64,000 nucleotides of DNA, from NCBI RefSeq assembly GCF_016801865.2, contig NC_068937.1, forward strand, positions 111,462,994 to 111,526,993, given 5' to 3'. Origin of the DNA: Culex pipiens pallens (Eukaryota; Arthropoda; Insecta; Diptera; Culicidae). Under the pieces are notes generated by a model, which was given only the letters and a program-made list of their open reading frames with translations, did no database searches and was not told where the DNA came from. Both the position numbers and the translations under genes were made by a program. This document shows positions 32,917 to 43,755 of this stretch, piece by piece (within the stretch, counting starts at the first letter, position 1; every line of letters begins with the position of its first letter).

Positions 32917-33530
32917 ATTGGTTAAGTCCCCACTTTGCGCAAAGCGTTTCGGTTGCTCTGGAATGTGCTCTACAACTTTCCCGAAAAGAGTATGTTGCTA
33001 ACTTGCTCCTAGCCACGTAGCCCAGTGGTAACGCTTCCGTCTCGTAAGCGGTAGATCGGGGTTCAAATCCCGGCTCGGACCAACACAACTGGTGATCTTT
33101 TCCCTTCTGGAATCGATTGCTTAGTAAAGGGAAGGTAGTGTATCGTCACAAACTGGACCTTATCACGACACCTTAGGGCGACCTATGGAATGTTAACATT
33201 AACCTTAACATGTTAACATTAAGTTGAGAATGAAACTGCCACTGAATCCGCTTTGTAAATGCCGGCCCCGATACTCTTCAAGGGTGTTCCCCTCAGGAAC
33301 TGGGAAAGATTTACTTACTTTGAGGACGCTGTATTTTCTTTCAGGAGCAAGTTAGCACCAAACTCTCTTGGGGAAAGTTGTAGAGCACCTTTTAGAGCAT
33401 TCCAATATGAGTCCGGTTTCGATTTCACGTAAAACGTGGATTTTTAAAATATCAAAATTAAAAAAAAATGGGTTTTCCCAAACAAATTTATATGGAAAAT
33501 TTAATCGCTTTGTGCAATGTGAGGACCTGG
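32917..33530. repeat. Foldback element holding a SINE in its loop
   Basis: Left arm 32917-33010 (AAGTCCCCAC, GTGCTCTACAACTTTCC, GCTAACTTGCTCCT) matches inverted right-arm sequence at 33343-33530 (AGGAGCAAGTTAGC, GGAAAGTTGTAGAGCAC, GTGAGGACC). A further inverted end, GTGAGGACTTAACCAAT, lies at 33923-33939. The left arm lacks a segment present in the right. The loop is occupied by a SINE at 33011-33320. Confidence 0.65.
33011..33320 (+). mobile_element. tRNA-Thr-like SINE
   Basis: TAGCCCAGTGG at 33018-33028 is a perfect Pol III A box and GGTTCAAATCC at 33060-33070 a near-perfect B box. Between them a CTCGTAA loop puts CGT at the anticodon position (threonine-type), on a stem with one wobble and one mismatch. 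The acceptor stem does not pair, so this is a SINE head and not a tRNA gene. A body of about 240 bp follows, ending TTACTTACTT. I could not identify a target duplication. Confidence 0.75.
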
Positions 33531-34200
33531 GTGCTGAATAGTGGTTCGCAAAACGGCTCTCTGTTTGTTGGATCAGTTTCGGTAGAATAAGCGATTTTTA
33601 TTTTTTTGCTGGACCAGAAAAAGCTGCAGGATTCCAAAATCAGCCAGGAAATTTATAATTTATAATATTTTCGCCGCAGTTCTTTGACGCCCGTAAAAAA
33701 GAAAAACCTTTTCTATCCGATCAACACTTAAAAATACATAATTTTCCAGCAAAAAATTTCAAAAACTAGACAAAATAAAACACATACTACGGATTATAAA
33801 CAGCTAATTTACTAGTAAGAAAAAAGTCATGCTTGTGCTTGAACAGCCTCCTACTTTGTAGATGCAAACAAAGTGGGATCATTTGAAAATCACGTTACTC
33901 ATTCTCTCTATTCATCACCCAGGTGAGGACTTAACCAATCTTTCTCAAACTTTGGGGAGTTGTTTAGGACCCCAAAAGGAACTGAAAATTGCTGTGGTGG
34001 ATAATCGATTTTGTTATTACACCCTGATGTCGCACGTCACTTTTTGACGTTCCGTTTTAATGTTTGACCTTGAATAAACAAAAAACGGAGCACGCAATGC
34101 AAACAATAACAAACAAACACGTTTTGTGCATTGTCCTGAAATTTGGTTGCTGAAGTTCCGAGTTATAATTTAGAAAATTCAACGCGTTCTGATTTGAAAT

Positions 34201-34217
34201 CCCCCCCCCCCCCCCCC
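34201..34217. repeat. Homopolymer C run, 17 bp
   Basis: Seventeen C next to foldback B. It is a low-complexity run without further signal. Confidence 0.85.
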
Positions 34218-34276
34218 TTCAAGTTGTGTCAGGATAGCTTGACACGATTTGACTTATTTCATATTGAAATGTGACA

Positions 34277-35697
34277 ACTGAGCAATTCTCTACGAAATCG
34301 GTCTTTTTTCTTCAATTTTAATTTTTGTATTTTTTAATCCGGCTGAAACTTTTTTGGTGCCTTCGGTATGCCCAAAGAAGCCATTTTGCATCATTAGTTT
34401 GTCCATATAATTTTCCATACTAATTCGGCAGCTGTCCATACAAAAATGATGTATGAAAATTCAAAAATCTGTATCTTTTGAAGGAATTTTTTGATCGATT
34501 TGGTGTCTTCGGCAAAGTTGTAGGTATGGATACGGACTACACTGGAAAAAATAATACACGGTAAAAAAAAATTTGGTGATTTTTTTATTTAACTTTTTAT
34601 CACTAAAACTTGATTTACAAAAAATACTATTTTTATTTTTTTTTGTTTTTTGATATGTTTTAGAAGACATAAAATGCCAACTTTTCAGAAATTTCCAGGT
34701 TGTGCAAAAAATCACTGACCGAGTTATGAATTTTTTAATCAATACTGATTTTTTCAAAAAATCGAAATTTTGGTCGTAAAAATTTTTCAACTTCATTTTT
34801 CGATGTAAAATCAAATTTGCAATCAAAAAGTACTTTACTGAAATTTTGATAAAGTGCACCGTTTTCAAGTTATAGCCATATTTAAGTGACTTTTTTGAAA
34901 ATAGTCGCAGTTTTTCATTTTTTTAAATTAGTGCACATGTTTGCCCAGTTTTGAAAAAAATATTTTTGAAAAGTTGAGAAAATTCTCTATATTTTGCTTA
35001 TTCGGACTATGTTGATACGACCTTTAGTTGCTGAGATATTGCAATGCAAAGGTTTAAAAACAGGAAAATTGATGTTTTCTAAGTTTCACCCAAACAACCC
35101 ACCATTTTCTATCGTCAATATCTCAGCAACTAATGGTCCGATTTCCAATGTTAATATATGAAACAATTGTGAAATTTTCCGATCTTTTCGAAAAAAATAT
35201 TTTTGGAATTTTCAAATCAAGACAAACATTTTAAAAGGGCGTAATATTGAATGTTTGGCCTTTGTGAAATGTTAGTCTTGATTTGAAAATTCCAAAAATA
35301 TTTTTTTCGAAGAGATCGGAAAATTTCACAAATGTTTTCAAAAATTAAAAATAGTGTTTTTTTGTAAATCAAGTTTTAGTGATAAAAAGTTAAATAAAAA
35401 AATCACCAAATTTTTTTTACCGTGTATTATTTTTTTCCAGTGTAGTCCGTATCCATACCTACAACTTTGCCGAAGACACCAAATCGATCAAAAAATTCCT
35501 TCAAAAGATACAGATTTTTGAATTTTCATACATCATTTTTGTATGGACAGCTGCCGAATTTGTATGGAAAATTATATGGACAAACTAATGATGCAAAATG
35601 GCTTCTTTGGGCATACCGAAGGCACCAAAAAAGTTTCAGTCGGATTAAAAAATACAAAAAAAATCGAATGACCGAAATCCTAGAGAACTGCTCAACT
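34277..35697. mobile_element. Large foldback element B (1.4 kb, complete)
   Basis: Both outer ends are present: GAGCAATTCTCTACGAAATC at left and, inverted, GATTTCGGTCATTC / TCCTAGAGAACTGCTC at right. Outer arms of roughly 350 bp are close inverted copies (GGTGCCTTCGGTATGCCC, TTTTGCATCATTAGTTTG, GGTGTCTTCGGCAAAG, TGATCGATTTGGTG...). A second inverted pair lies inside around AACAACCCACCATTTTC. There is no transposase; a 135-codon frame on the minus strand and others are palindrome products. Relatives: 16396-18215 and 63.5-64 kb. Confidence 0.8.
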
Positions 35698-35907
35698 ATG
35701 TTTTTTTAGGCATTGTGAACTAGAGACCCTAAATATGCAGACTGGTCTAAGCTGGCTAAATCGATCTGGCAACGGATGTTTTGAGCTTGGCAACACTGAT
35801 AAGTTTTGCTGGGCGTAAAGGCAAATGCTCGTTTGGATACGTCAAACTCGTGTCTGTTTGGGTACGTCAAATTCACTTCGACCAGTCTCCCTATTAAGGA
35901 TCTCTAT

Positions 35908-35988
35908 TGTGAACTGCACAAAATGGCTTTCTTAACTCAATTTGGTCCAACACGCACGAGCGACAAGTTAGCACGACAGCGACGCAAT
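35908..35988 (+). repeat. Dispersed repeat unit, copy 1
   Basis: The 81-bp block with GCACAAAATGGCTTTCTTAA, CTCAATTTGG and CGACAAGTTAGCACGA recurs in inverted orientation at 48826-48906. Both copies leave the same frame open (CELHKMAFLTQFGP), but neither is part of a longer recognisable protein. Probably a remnant of one repeat family. Confidence 0.6.
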
Positions 35989-38380
35989 CTGAATTTTTAG
36001 GAATTCTTGGTTTTGGAAAAATCAAGGGAATTTTGGTGACAAAGGGTAACTGTGCCAATTTTGAGCAAAATCGGTTAAGGTTTAAGGGTCGCGATTGATA
36101 GTTGAAGTTTGTTTTAGAGAATTTGAAGTTAAGGGGAATTTGTTTTATATATATTTGGGTTCTTGTAGAGTTTTACATTTGTGCAGTGCTACCAGAACTT
36201 CGAATGATTCACTGGCTGCAATGATTAACATTCTTGAGAAGGCGTTCCTCCATACCATGGTGCGTAAACAACGAGTGGCAAATTTACTGCCTTGGTTCTG
36301 CTTCTGTACTCCTCGCCACGAACCGTAAACATCAACAACCCAACCCGGGCAGAAGGGGCTCCAGAAGGTTTGTTATGGCTCTATCAAAGCCATCAAGCCA
36401 CACTGCTGCGGCTAGATGATCGCAGACAACTTAAGCCTGACGAGACCAAGCCAAATCAAAGAAATCGAAAGTGTCATGGTTGTGTGCGTGCTGTGAATGG
36501 AGCTTTTGGATGGAAAAACGAAAACGAAAAGAAGCCCAAATGAAGAAGTAGTGGAAGAAGTCGAAGAAGAAGCAGAAGGTGAAGATGGAGAGAAGAAAAA
36601 CTTTGAAGGCCTCCACGGTTGGATTGCACACACTCACACCAGACTGCAATTAGCACTGGCTGCTGCCCCCCCGAACATGTGTATAAATGGATGTTGCTGT
36701 TGTGCGGTCTCTGTGTGTTTGTGTTAAGGTGTGCAATAAAAAGAGAGAAATACAGCACATAAAACCGGGCAACCTTAGATAAGTGTGTACAATTTCTTGG
36801 AGGAGGCAGCAATTGGATAATCGCGCCTCGTGTGCATAATAAAAGCGCTGCTGGCACTAAACTAAGTGGGGCTCCGCCACCGCCATGGCTAAATGCTTAA
36901 CCATCAATTTGACAGAACCTGTCGGTAGCTTAATAAAAGAAGAAGACGACGAAGCGCAAACAGCTGGTGTTGGTCAATGAAAACAGAATGGTGTTTTGTG
37001 CAAACGAAAATCGTTTTGCGCCTTCAACGCGCAGTCACGACTTCGAAGGACGGGTCTGATTGTCCAATTTGGACCTCTGCCGCGAGAACACGTACGGGCG
37101 TGCGCCATTTGGGCGAAGATTCCCGTTGATAAGACGACTGCTGCTGACGCAACTGTCACGCGCGTGCGGAGCAGAACAATCGCATCCATTATGGTAAACT
37201 TTGACAGCCAACCATTATGGCAAACGCCACTAGCCGACCGAACGAATGTGATTGTTGTTCTTGACCAACAATTCGGTTTGCTTTTTTTTTTGTTCGCTCA
37301 CTCACTGTTCTGACCAGTTCTTTGGCCAGAGTGTGCACAGCGGGCTAGCGGGCCAACCTTAGCTTACACTTTTTCCTTCTTTATTTTGCATAATAATCCA
37401 CTACGGCAAAACAGCGCACAATCTTGCTTAATTGCTGCTCTAAGCACAGCAGCAGCACCAGCAGCTGTGTGTTACTTACCGCCGTGAAAGAATGCGGTTT
37501 TTTAATGTACACAACAGTCCGTGCTGGACGGAGCCAAGAAGTGGGTACTCTCACGGAATGGCCCCATTCGAAGATCTTTGTTGCGCGGTCAAGATGATGA
37601 GTGTTCTGCTTGAAGAGAAGAGTTCTTTACAGAACATCCTCGACAAAAGTTTCAAAGTGATTGTTTTACGCTTGAAAATTGGCAACTGTTTTTCAAAAAG
37701 TATGACAAACAATCATTCCAACGGTTGGCATAATTAGTGAACGGACACGTTTGTTTTGTTTTTGTTTTTGTTCCAATTGAGCGCTTCCTGGTCAATTAAA
37801 TCAAATAATTACGCCCAATGTCCAAGCCACAAATAGGCCGGGAATGATAAGAGTTGAGCGTGACTGGGGTGTAAAATATTAGTCAACACGTGCTTTTTTT
37901 GCACCCTAACCGGATAGTTTGGAAATTGTAATCAGTTTGCGGTAGAACATAGAATACCGGGATCAAAACAATTTTGGTCAGCAATAATTTCAACATTGAC
38001 AAACAATAAGCTAGAAAAGCTAGGGTTGTTTTCCTTTCTTCAGTCAAAGTTGATTAAATATTTTAAAAGTATTATTTGAAAAAGTCGTACAGACATAAGG
38101 TATCCCAAATAAAAAAAACCTTTTGAATATAAGATAATCTGTATCTTGAAAAGGGATTTTCTGATCGATTTGTTGTCTTTGGACTTTTCAGAAAAAATAG
38201 ATTAATCCCCGATTTCTTTATTTGGATTTTTAACATTAAAAGTTTAATTCTGAAAAAGGATGGGGAAAAATCTGGTACTGTGCACCGGACTTAGTCCGTG
38301 CGACCTACCCTAATTGAGGTATAATTGTTTGAAGGAAAAGATTTTTTGGGAAAAATTCTAAAAACAAAATTATATCAAAA
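35989..38380. other. Unique, more GC-rich DNA without a supported gene
   Basis: Frames here (up to 127 codons, 36474-36857) overlap on both strands and show no domain. Simple GAA-rich and CAG/CAC-rich tracts lie near 36520-36600 and 37440. A minus-strand donor-like GTAAGTAA lies at about 37471-37478. Near-copies of the GCCATWATGGC site lie at 37184-37221. Regulatory or intronic DNA is likely. Confidence 0.35.
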
Positions 38381-38389
38381 TAGTAGTTT

Positions 38390-38800
38390 ATGCAACAAGT
38401 TGCAAAAAGAGGTTTTTTTCAGCACGAGTCGTACATTTATCCAACGAGGTTCACCGAGTTGGATAAATACGAAGAGTGCTGAAAAAATCAAGTTTTACAG
38501 GGAGTTCCATACAACATTTTTTGCAATTCCAAAAAACACACACTGAGTGAAATTTTATGTCAAATTTTCATGTATTTTGTCAATAAATCGTTTAAATCAA
38601 ATTTTTTTTGAAAAGTGTTATTTTTCGAAACAAGTGCTGAAAAGTTCAACTTTTCAGCACCCATTTGAGTGCTGAAAAGTAGAACTTTTTAGCATTTATT
38701 TTGAAAAGTGTTGCTATTCGATTCAGTTATTTTTGGTACAGAAAAGTAGGCTATTTCGTCGTTCAAGAATGAAAGGAAAAGTAAATAGTTTCACGACGGA
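38390..38800. repeat. Hairpin-rich repeat with CAGCAC/GTGCTG motifs
   Basis: TCAGCACGAGTCGTACATTT and TCCAACGAGG face GAGTTGGATAAATACGA and AGTGCTGA within 70 bp (38418-38482), forming a hairpin. AAGTGCTGAAAAGTTCAAC / CTTTTCAGCACCC recurs at 38630-38690. It looks like a decayed dispersed element; its limits are unclear. Confidence 0.45.
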
Positions 38801-39651
38801 ATTGCAAAGAAAAAACATTTTTAAAATTAATTTTTTTTTTAAAGCTGAGAAAATTTCCGATAATTTTAATCTTTAATGTTATTTAAAAAAAATAGTTTTT
38901 CTTTGTGTTTTTCAACTCGGAAACTATAAGTTCGATTTTGAATGTTAAAAAAATCTTTTGTAAATGATTGTGCTTTTTTCAATAATAATACTTTGGAATT
39001 TTAGAATCAAGAGTAACTTTTTGAAAGGGCTGGAAAGACTCGGTAGGAAAATTTTCAAATGTTTTGGCTTGATTTTCTTTTTCGTTTTAAATATATGTTC
39101 TTTTGATAAAACAGCAAATTTCACAATAGTTACATTTTTGAACATAAAAATTCAACCAATACTTTCCGAGATAACGCGAGCTGAGAGAAAATTTGGTAAA
39201 AAAAACTCACTGTTCACAAAATTTTAACTATAATATGCTGCTTCTCAGAAACTTGTAGTTGATCATCAAAAATGCTCAGTATTTCATAAATATTTTTTTC
39301 ACGGATATTTTTTCGTCATTAAGTATTTTTATATAGAAAAAAAGGAAAAATATGTATCTGAAAAAGCCTATAACTAACAATTTCTCACATTTTCACAATC
39401 ACATTTTCTCAAAATCTTTTGTCTCTGGTATCATATTTTGCATCCTAACTCTAGCACAAAAGATGCCTTTTTAGTCCCATAAGACACAAAAAAATCGAAA
39501 AATAATAAATAAGTGTTCTGGGAATTTAAATTTAAGTGATAAAAAGCCGAAACAAAGAAATACGGAAATTTAGTTTCAGTGAACCGTAAACCAAGGTGGC
39601 ATTGATATGATTTAGATTTTCTTGTTAAAAGCGGATTTAAAGTGTGCAAAA
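38801..39651. other. AT-rich non-coding DNA
   Basis: Long A and T runs and short frames on both strands (up to 88 codons), none recognisable. No repeat ends seen. Confidence 0.4.
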
Positions 39652-40942
39652 TCCCGGGCAGACGGTAATAACAAAATTCATGCCATTCCAATAACAAATA
39701 CTGTTAAAATAACAGAAAGTGTTATGTTATGTTCTTGAAAAATCTATTTTTGAATTAGAGTTTAATAACAATTATTGTTATGATAACAAAATTTGTTTTT
39801 GGTCTGATATTGGTTGAAAGCCAAAACAACTTTGGAATAAAATTTTTTGTTATGGAAGAATACCGCCAACTGTTATTAAGATGATCGGATTAGTTGTTAA
39901 AATAACAAAAAATAGTAACAAAGAATTGTTCGAAGAATAACTAAAAATGTTATAAGTCTGTTATTACAATAACAATCCAATAACCAAAAAAACATAACGA
40001 CGAATAACAAATCTTGTTACAAATAACGTAAAATTTTATTGGCCTAGTATTTTCAAATATCAAAACAAGTTATTCTCAAGTTATTTCCGTTTGCTCGGGA
40101 TGTTATACGTTGAATGTACCATTACTTTGGTTGCTGCTACAGTTTTTAGGCAAAAAATGAGTGTTTTTATTAGCTTAACTAAGATTATAGTATTTTAACA
40201 AAATACCTAAAATATTTAGGTAAAATTGATATAAAGATAGTTTTCTTTGATACTAGTTTTTTTTTTTATCCAAATATTGATTAATATTGCATTTTAAACT
40301 GAATACAAAACACGAATCAAAAGTTTAAAAGTGTTTATAAATTTGGCGTTTTTTTGGGTTATGTTTCAAAAACACATAAAACTTATTATTAAGTACCTAA
40401 CTAATTTTAACTGCTTCTAGTGGACTTTTTCCCCAAAGAATCCGAGAATGCATTCCGTTTTCCAATTCGAGTGCATTTTTATAAAGAAGTTTATGACACT
40501 ATAAAAAATTATTCTATTAATCGTCATTTTCGTAAATATAACCTTTGAAACTTTTCAAAATTTTATGCAAACTTCTCCTTGCAGTATTTTAGCACTTCTT
40601 TTCTTATCTGTCAGTACCATTTCGTACGCATTTAAATTGTACTCTTCATTTTGCGGAAAAATCTCAAACCCAACAAAGTCAAGGTCATCCTGGTTTAAGG
40701 GATGCATTAGATCAATTAGAAAATCCCTTTTTTAGTTATTTTCAGATGTTCATTTTGTATTACCAGCCCGCACAATTGCAAAAAATGCAAATGTTATTAG
40801 TCTGTTATTACAATAACAATCCAATAACAAGAAATTTATAACGAAGAATAACAAATCTTGTTATAAATAACATATAATATTATTGGCCTAGTATTTTCAA
40901 ATAGCAAAAAATGTTATTCCCAAATTATTTCCGTCTGCTCGG
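39652..40942. mobile_element. GTTATT-iterated element(s) with CCCGRGCAGACGG ends
   Basis: The left end is TCCCGGGCAGACGGTAATAAC. Inverted ends occur twice on the right: GTTATTTCCGTTTGCTCGGG at 40080-40099 and TTATTTCCGTCTGCTCGGGC at 40923-40942. GTTATT/AATAAC is repeated more than 20 times between 39668 and 40090. Sequence 40797-40942 repeats 39935-40104 directly (CTGTTATTACAATAACAATC), so either two copies or a nested pair is present. No frame. The ends share CCCGAGCA with the element at 60317. Confidence 0.6.
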
Positions 40943-43006
40943 GCACTAACCGTTGCCGCGGTAATTAAAAGTTTTTGACCTAACATTTCATTTGACAGCT
41001 CAGCGGTGACTCGGCTCGTCCATCTTTGGGCCAGTATTGCCAAACAATCGATTTGTTTTCCAAACACCTGTCCGAGCATCGCCTCGTACGAATTATTGCT
41101 GTGTCTACGTTCACTCGCGCCATTTGGCAATACTTTGGCGAGCGAAAATCCGTTTTGCTGTTTTTGCCAATATTGCTCAATGTTGGTGCTTTTCCTCCAC
41201 CGTCTTTGTCTATAGCCTCAGCCTGCGGACAAACTGAGCCTCAGCTGGCGCGATTATTTGCAAACCGGTGTGTGGCATTCTTTGCGCGCACCCCCTCCTG
41301 AACACATATGTACGGGTGTGTGCGCAATTGCAGTGCAATTCCGTATTTCCAACACCTGCCTGGTGATGATGATCCGGCACACTCTATGTCCGCCATTTTT
41401 TATATTTCTTTTCTTACGCCAATCAATGGGAAATACCCCGGAGCAACGCAACGAAGTAGGCGTCGTTGGCCAAGACTCCGCCGTGCGCGCCTACTCGGTT
41501 CAAAGTTTCTTCCACGAGAAAAGCGCAAACTGCCCGGGTTGACCTTAATTATGAGCAGCTTGTGGCGATAATTGCAACTAACTTAGCATATCTGTCACAA
41601 GTTCAAGGGAAGCCAGAGCCGTCTCGTCGTTACATAAGTGCAGGGGTGTGCGGATTGCCTTGATTTGTGCGCTACCTTCCGGGAAAACATCCGGCTGATC
41701 ACGAACGGCTGCGGTGATTCTCCCTTCTAAACGTGTCAGTTCCGACAAAAAAAAAATCGACAAGGAAGAACTTTCCAGTTGGTTGAACTCGCTCTGATTC
41801 CGGCGATTCGTGTCCGCCAAGGTCGTTCGAATAAATCGCAGATCGGGCATGGTTCACTGACGCTGCCCACCACAAAACCGTTCGGTATGTGACGGGAAAC
41901 CAGTTTGTCTAGCAGTACGGCAGCACGTGACATGCCGTCAGAACGGTATCGGACCTCTATGGCCGTAAATGCAGCACACATCAAAATTCCTTTTCCGTCA
42001 ACCACCGCGGCCAGGGTCACCTGCAGCAGCAGGGCTGTCCCAAAGTGGGCACTGGCCGGAGGGTAACGAGAGTCGACCAGATTCGGACAGAACTTTGCTC
42101 GCACTCAAGATCAACCGGTACTCGGTTGCACAAGTTGAGTTTCGCTGTTGACTTTGAAGTCCGTAATGTTTGGCTCATACGGGGTCTAAGTGAGCAATTC
42201 CAACCATGCGTCTAGCAGTACTAGAAGCAAACATTACCTTAAGTTCTACTGGCCTTGATTTTTATGGCACCAAGGCTTTCTACCCTGAAGGTAAGGTGAC
42301 TTCAAGTTGTTAGTGTCAAACGTAGGCTGAACTAGCTGTCACAAAATTTTGCAACAAATTCATCATTTTTTTACCGGGCAAACCCACTAACGCCACAGCC
42401 TACTGCGATCGTTATTTGTAGTTTCAATCGCTTCACGCTCGCAAACAAGCCGTATTAAAATCTCGTGTATATTTCTTTGGCGCTTGTGGAAAACAAATTG
42501 CGAAATTTCACAAACAACCGCACGACCGCGACCAACTCGGTGGCGGCGCGTTCAAGTCTCCAACGATTTCAACACGCGGAGATCGCTGCAGACTCTCGCG
42601 TAGACCACTACGCCTCGGAATCGATACCGAGCATGGACCCGAGTAATTGTACCCGGGTTGCCAGCCGCGCTCGAGAGTTTCGTGGTTTACGCCACCGGCG
42701 CGGTGGCGACGACGACCTCCAAAATCGCGAGGTGTTAAAAGGTGTGACGAAAACAAGCAGGGGGCACGCATAGACCGGCTTTGAAGACGACACGCCAGAA
42801 TGACTCAGCTGGCAACACGGTCAGTACTGCCAACCCGGACCTGCTGCGTGCGTGACACATTCTCCCTCGGCACGAGCGATTCGCACGAAGAGAAGTCCAC
42901 TTTAATGACATTCAAATGCTGTAATTAGTATGCACTTGGCGCGCTACCGTCGTTAGTACGCACCGAACAAGGAGTCCTTCGAGAGTCGTTAGAATTTTGT
43001 GCGCGA
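40943..43006. other. Unique GC-rich DNA upstream of candidate promoter 2
   Basis: Open frames are frequent because of base composition; the most protein-like is a 122-codon minus-strand frame (41736-42104, LLLQVTLAAVVDGKGILM...). It is not recognised and a second frame overlaps it. No transposon ends. TGGCAACACGG at 42812 resembles the recurrent GGCAACACT motif. Confidence 0.35.
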
Positions 43007-43029
43007 GCTCTCCCTCTCTCTCTCTCCCT
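43007..43029. promoter_or_regulatory. (CT)n tract, GAGA-type site
   Basis: CTCTCCCTCTCTCTCTCTCC lies 120-140 bp upstream of the candidate TSS at 43150; more CTC motifs follow to 43103. Alternating CT/GA is bound by GAGA factor-like proteins at many insect promoters. Confidence 0.45.
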
Positions 43030-43147
43030 TCTTCGTTGGACGGACTCAAGTGCTTTGTCTCTGCGGTTGCTTCGATTGCTCGCTCGCTCTCTTGCTCTTT
43101 GCTCATTGTTTGTACGCGAAGTTCTGACTCGGCGATCCATGGAGAGT

Positions 43148-43182
43148 CCATTCTCGCTGGAACTGTGATCGTGAACAGACGC
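43148..43182 (+). promoter_or_regulatory. Candidate core promoter 2 (Inr + DPE)
   Basis: TCCATTC gives an Inr of 5 of 6 (CCATTC, A+1 at 43150). AGACGC starts at exactly +28 (43177-43182) and fits the DPE consensus. No TATA box. The CT tract upstream and the leader-like sequence downstream support it. Confidence 0.5.
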
Positions 43183-43755
43183 GGACGCGTTTTCGATATT
43201 AGCGTGAAGAAAAGTGCCTACTGAAGACGAAGAGCGAAGTCTACGTGAAAGTGTGCGAAAGTGAAGAAAAAGCGTGTGGTGAAGTGTTGCCAAACCCGGA
43301 GACTGAAATAAAGCGTGCTTCGTGAATCCAAAGAAGAGTATCAAATCGAAAATCTCAATTTCAATTTCAGTTCACATGTAATCCCGTGCCTGTAGAAAAT
43401 AATACCCTACCAATAAGTGTAGTTTAAGGGGTTTACTTCCGTTCCTGACTGCAGTGTTGCCAGCGAAAAGTTAAGCAACGACGAAACGACGACGCAGCTA
43501 ACGCCGGACTCGTTCGGTCCGTGTGCGTTATCAAAGGACCTTGGGACTATCTGACAGTAGCGGCCTGACAGCTGCGCTGTGATTCGAGGTGCGTGCGACG
43601 CTCGACAAAACCACCAAAACGGAGCCCGATACGCTCGACCGATAAAGGCCCCCCTCCCTGTTTCCAAAGGGGTTTCGGACTCTACGACTACGACTTCGGC
43701 GTTTCAAGTGATAGCAGCGCCACGTACGTGCAGCACATGACAAAATGTTAATAAC
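43150..43755 (+). other. Candidate 5' leader exon ending at a GTGAGT donor
   Basis: From the proposed TSS the sequence is GTGAA- and GAAG-rich, as insect leaders often are. It contains AGTGTTGCC at 43283 and 43453. Near its end is ACAAAATG (43741-43747), a favourable insect start context. The frame reads Met-Leu-Ile and then AC, where GTGAGTATA begins at 43756, so unspliced RNA would stop at once and spliced RNA would carry the frame into another exon. The exon base before the donor is C, which is not ideal. Internal splicing cannot be excluded (TTTCAATTTCAG at 43360-43371). No downstream exon was identified. Confidence 0.35.

Noticed and set aside
33011..33083. tRNA-Thr(CGT) gene
   Set aside because: Good A and B boxes but no acceptor-stem pairing, and a SINE body follows directly.
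34461..34868. 135-codon minus-strand frame
   Set aside because: Lies in a foldback arm; similar broken frames occur in every related copy.
41736..42104. 122-codon minus-strand frame (LLLQVTLAAVVDGKGILM) with a faint look of a DDE-type transposase strand
   Set aside because: No aligned catalytic residues can be pointed to, another frame overlaps it, and GC-rich DNA gives such frames by chance. A protein search would settle it.
43105..43137. TCATTG at 43103-43108 as an alternative Inr for promoter 2
   Set aside because: No DPE match at +28; the CCATTC at 43148 has one.
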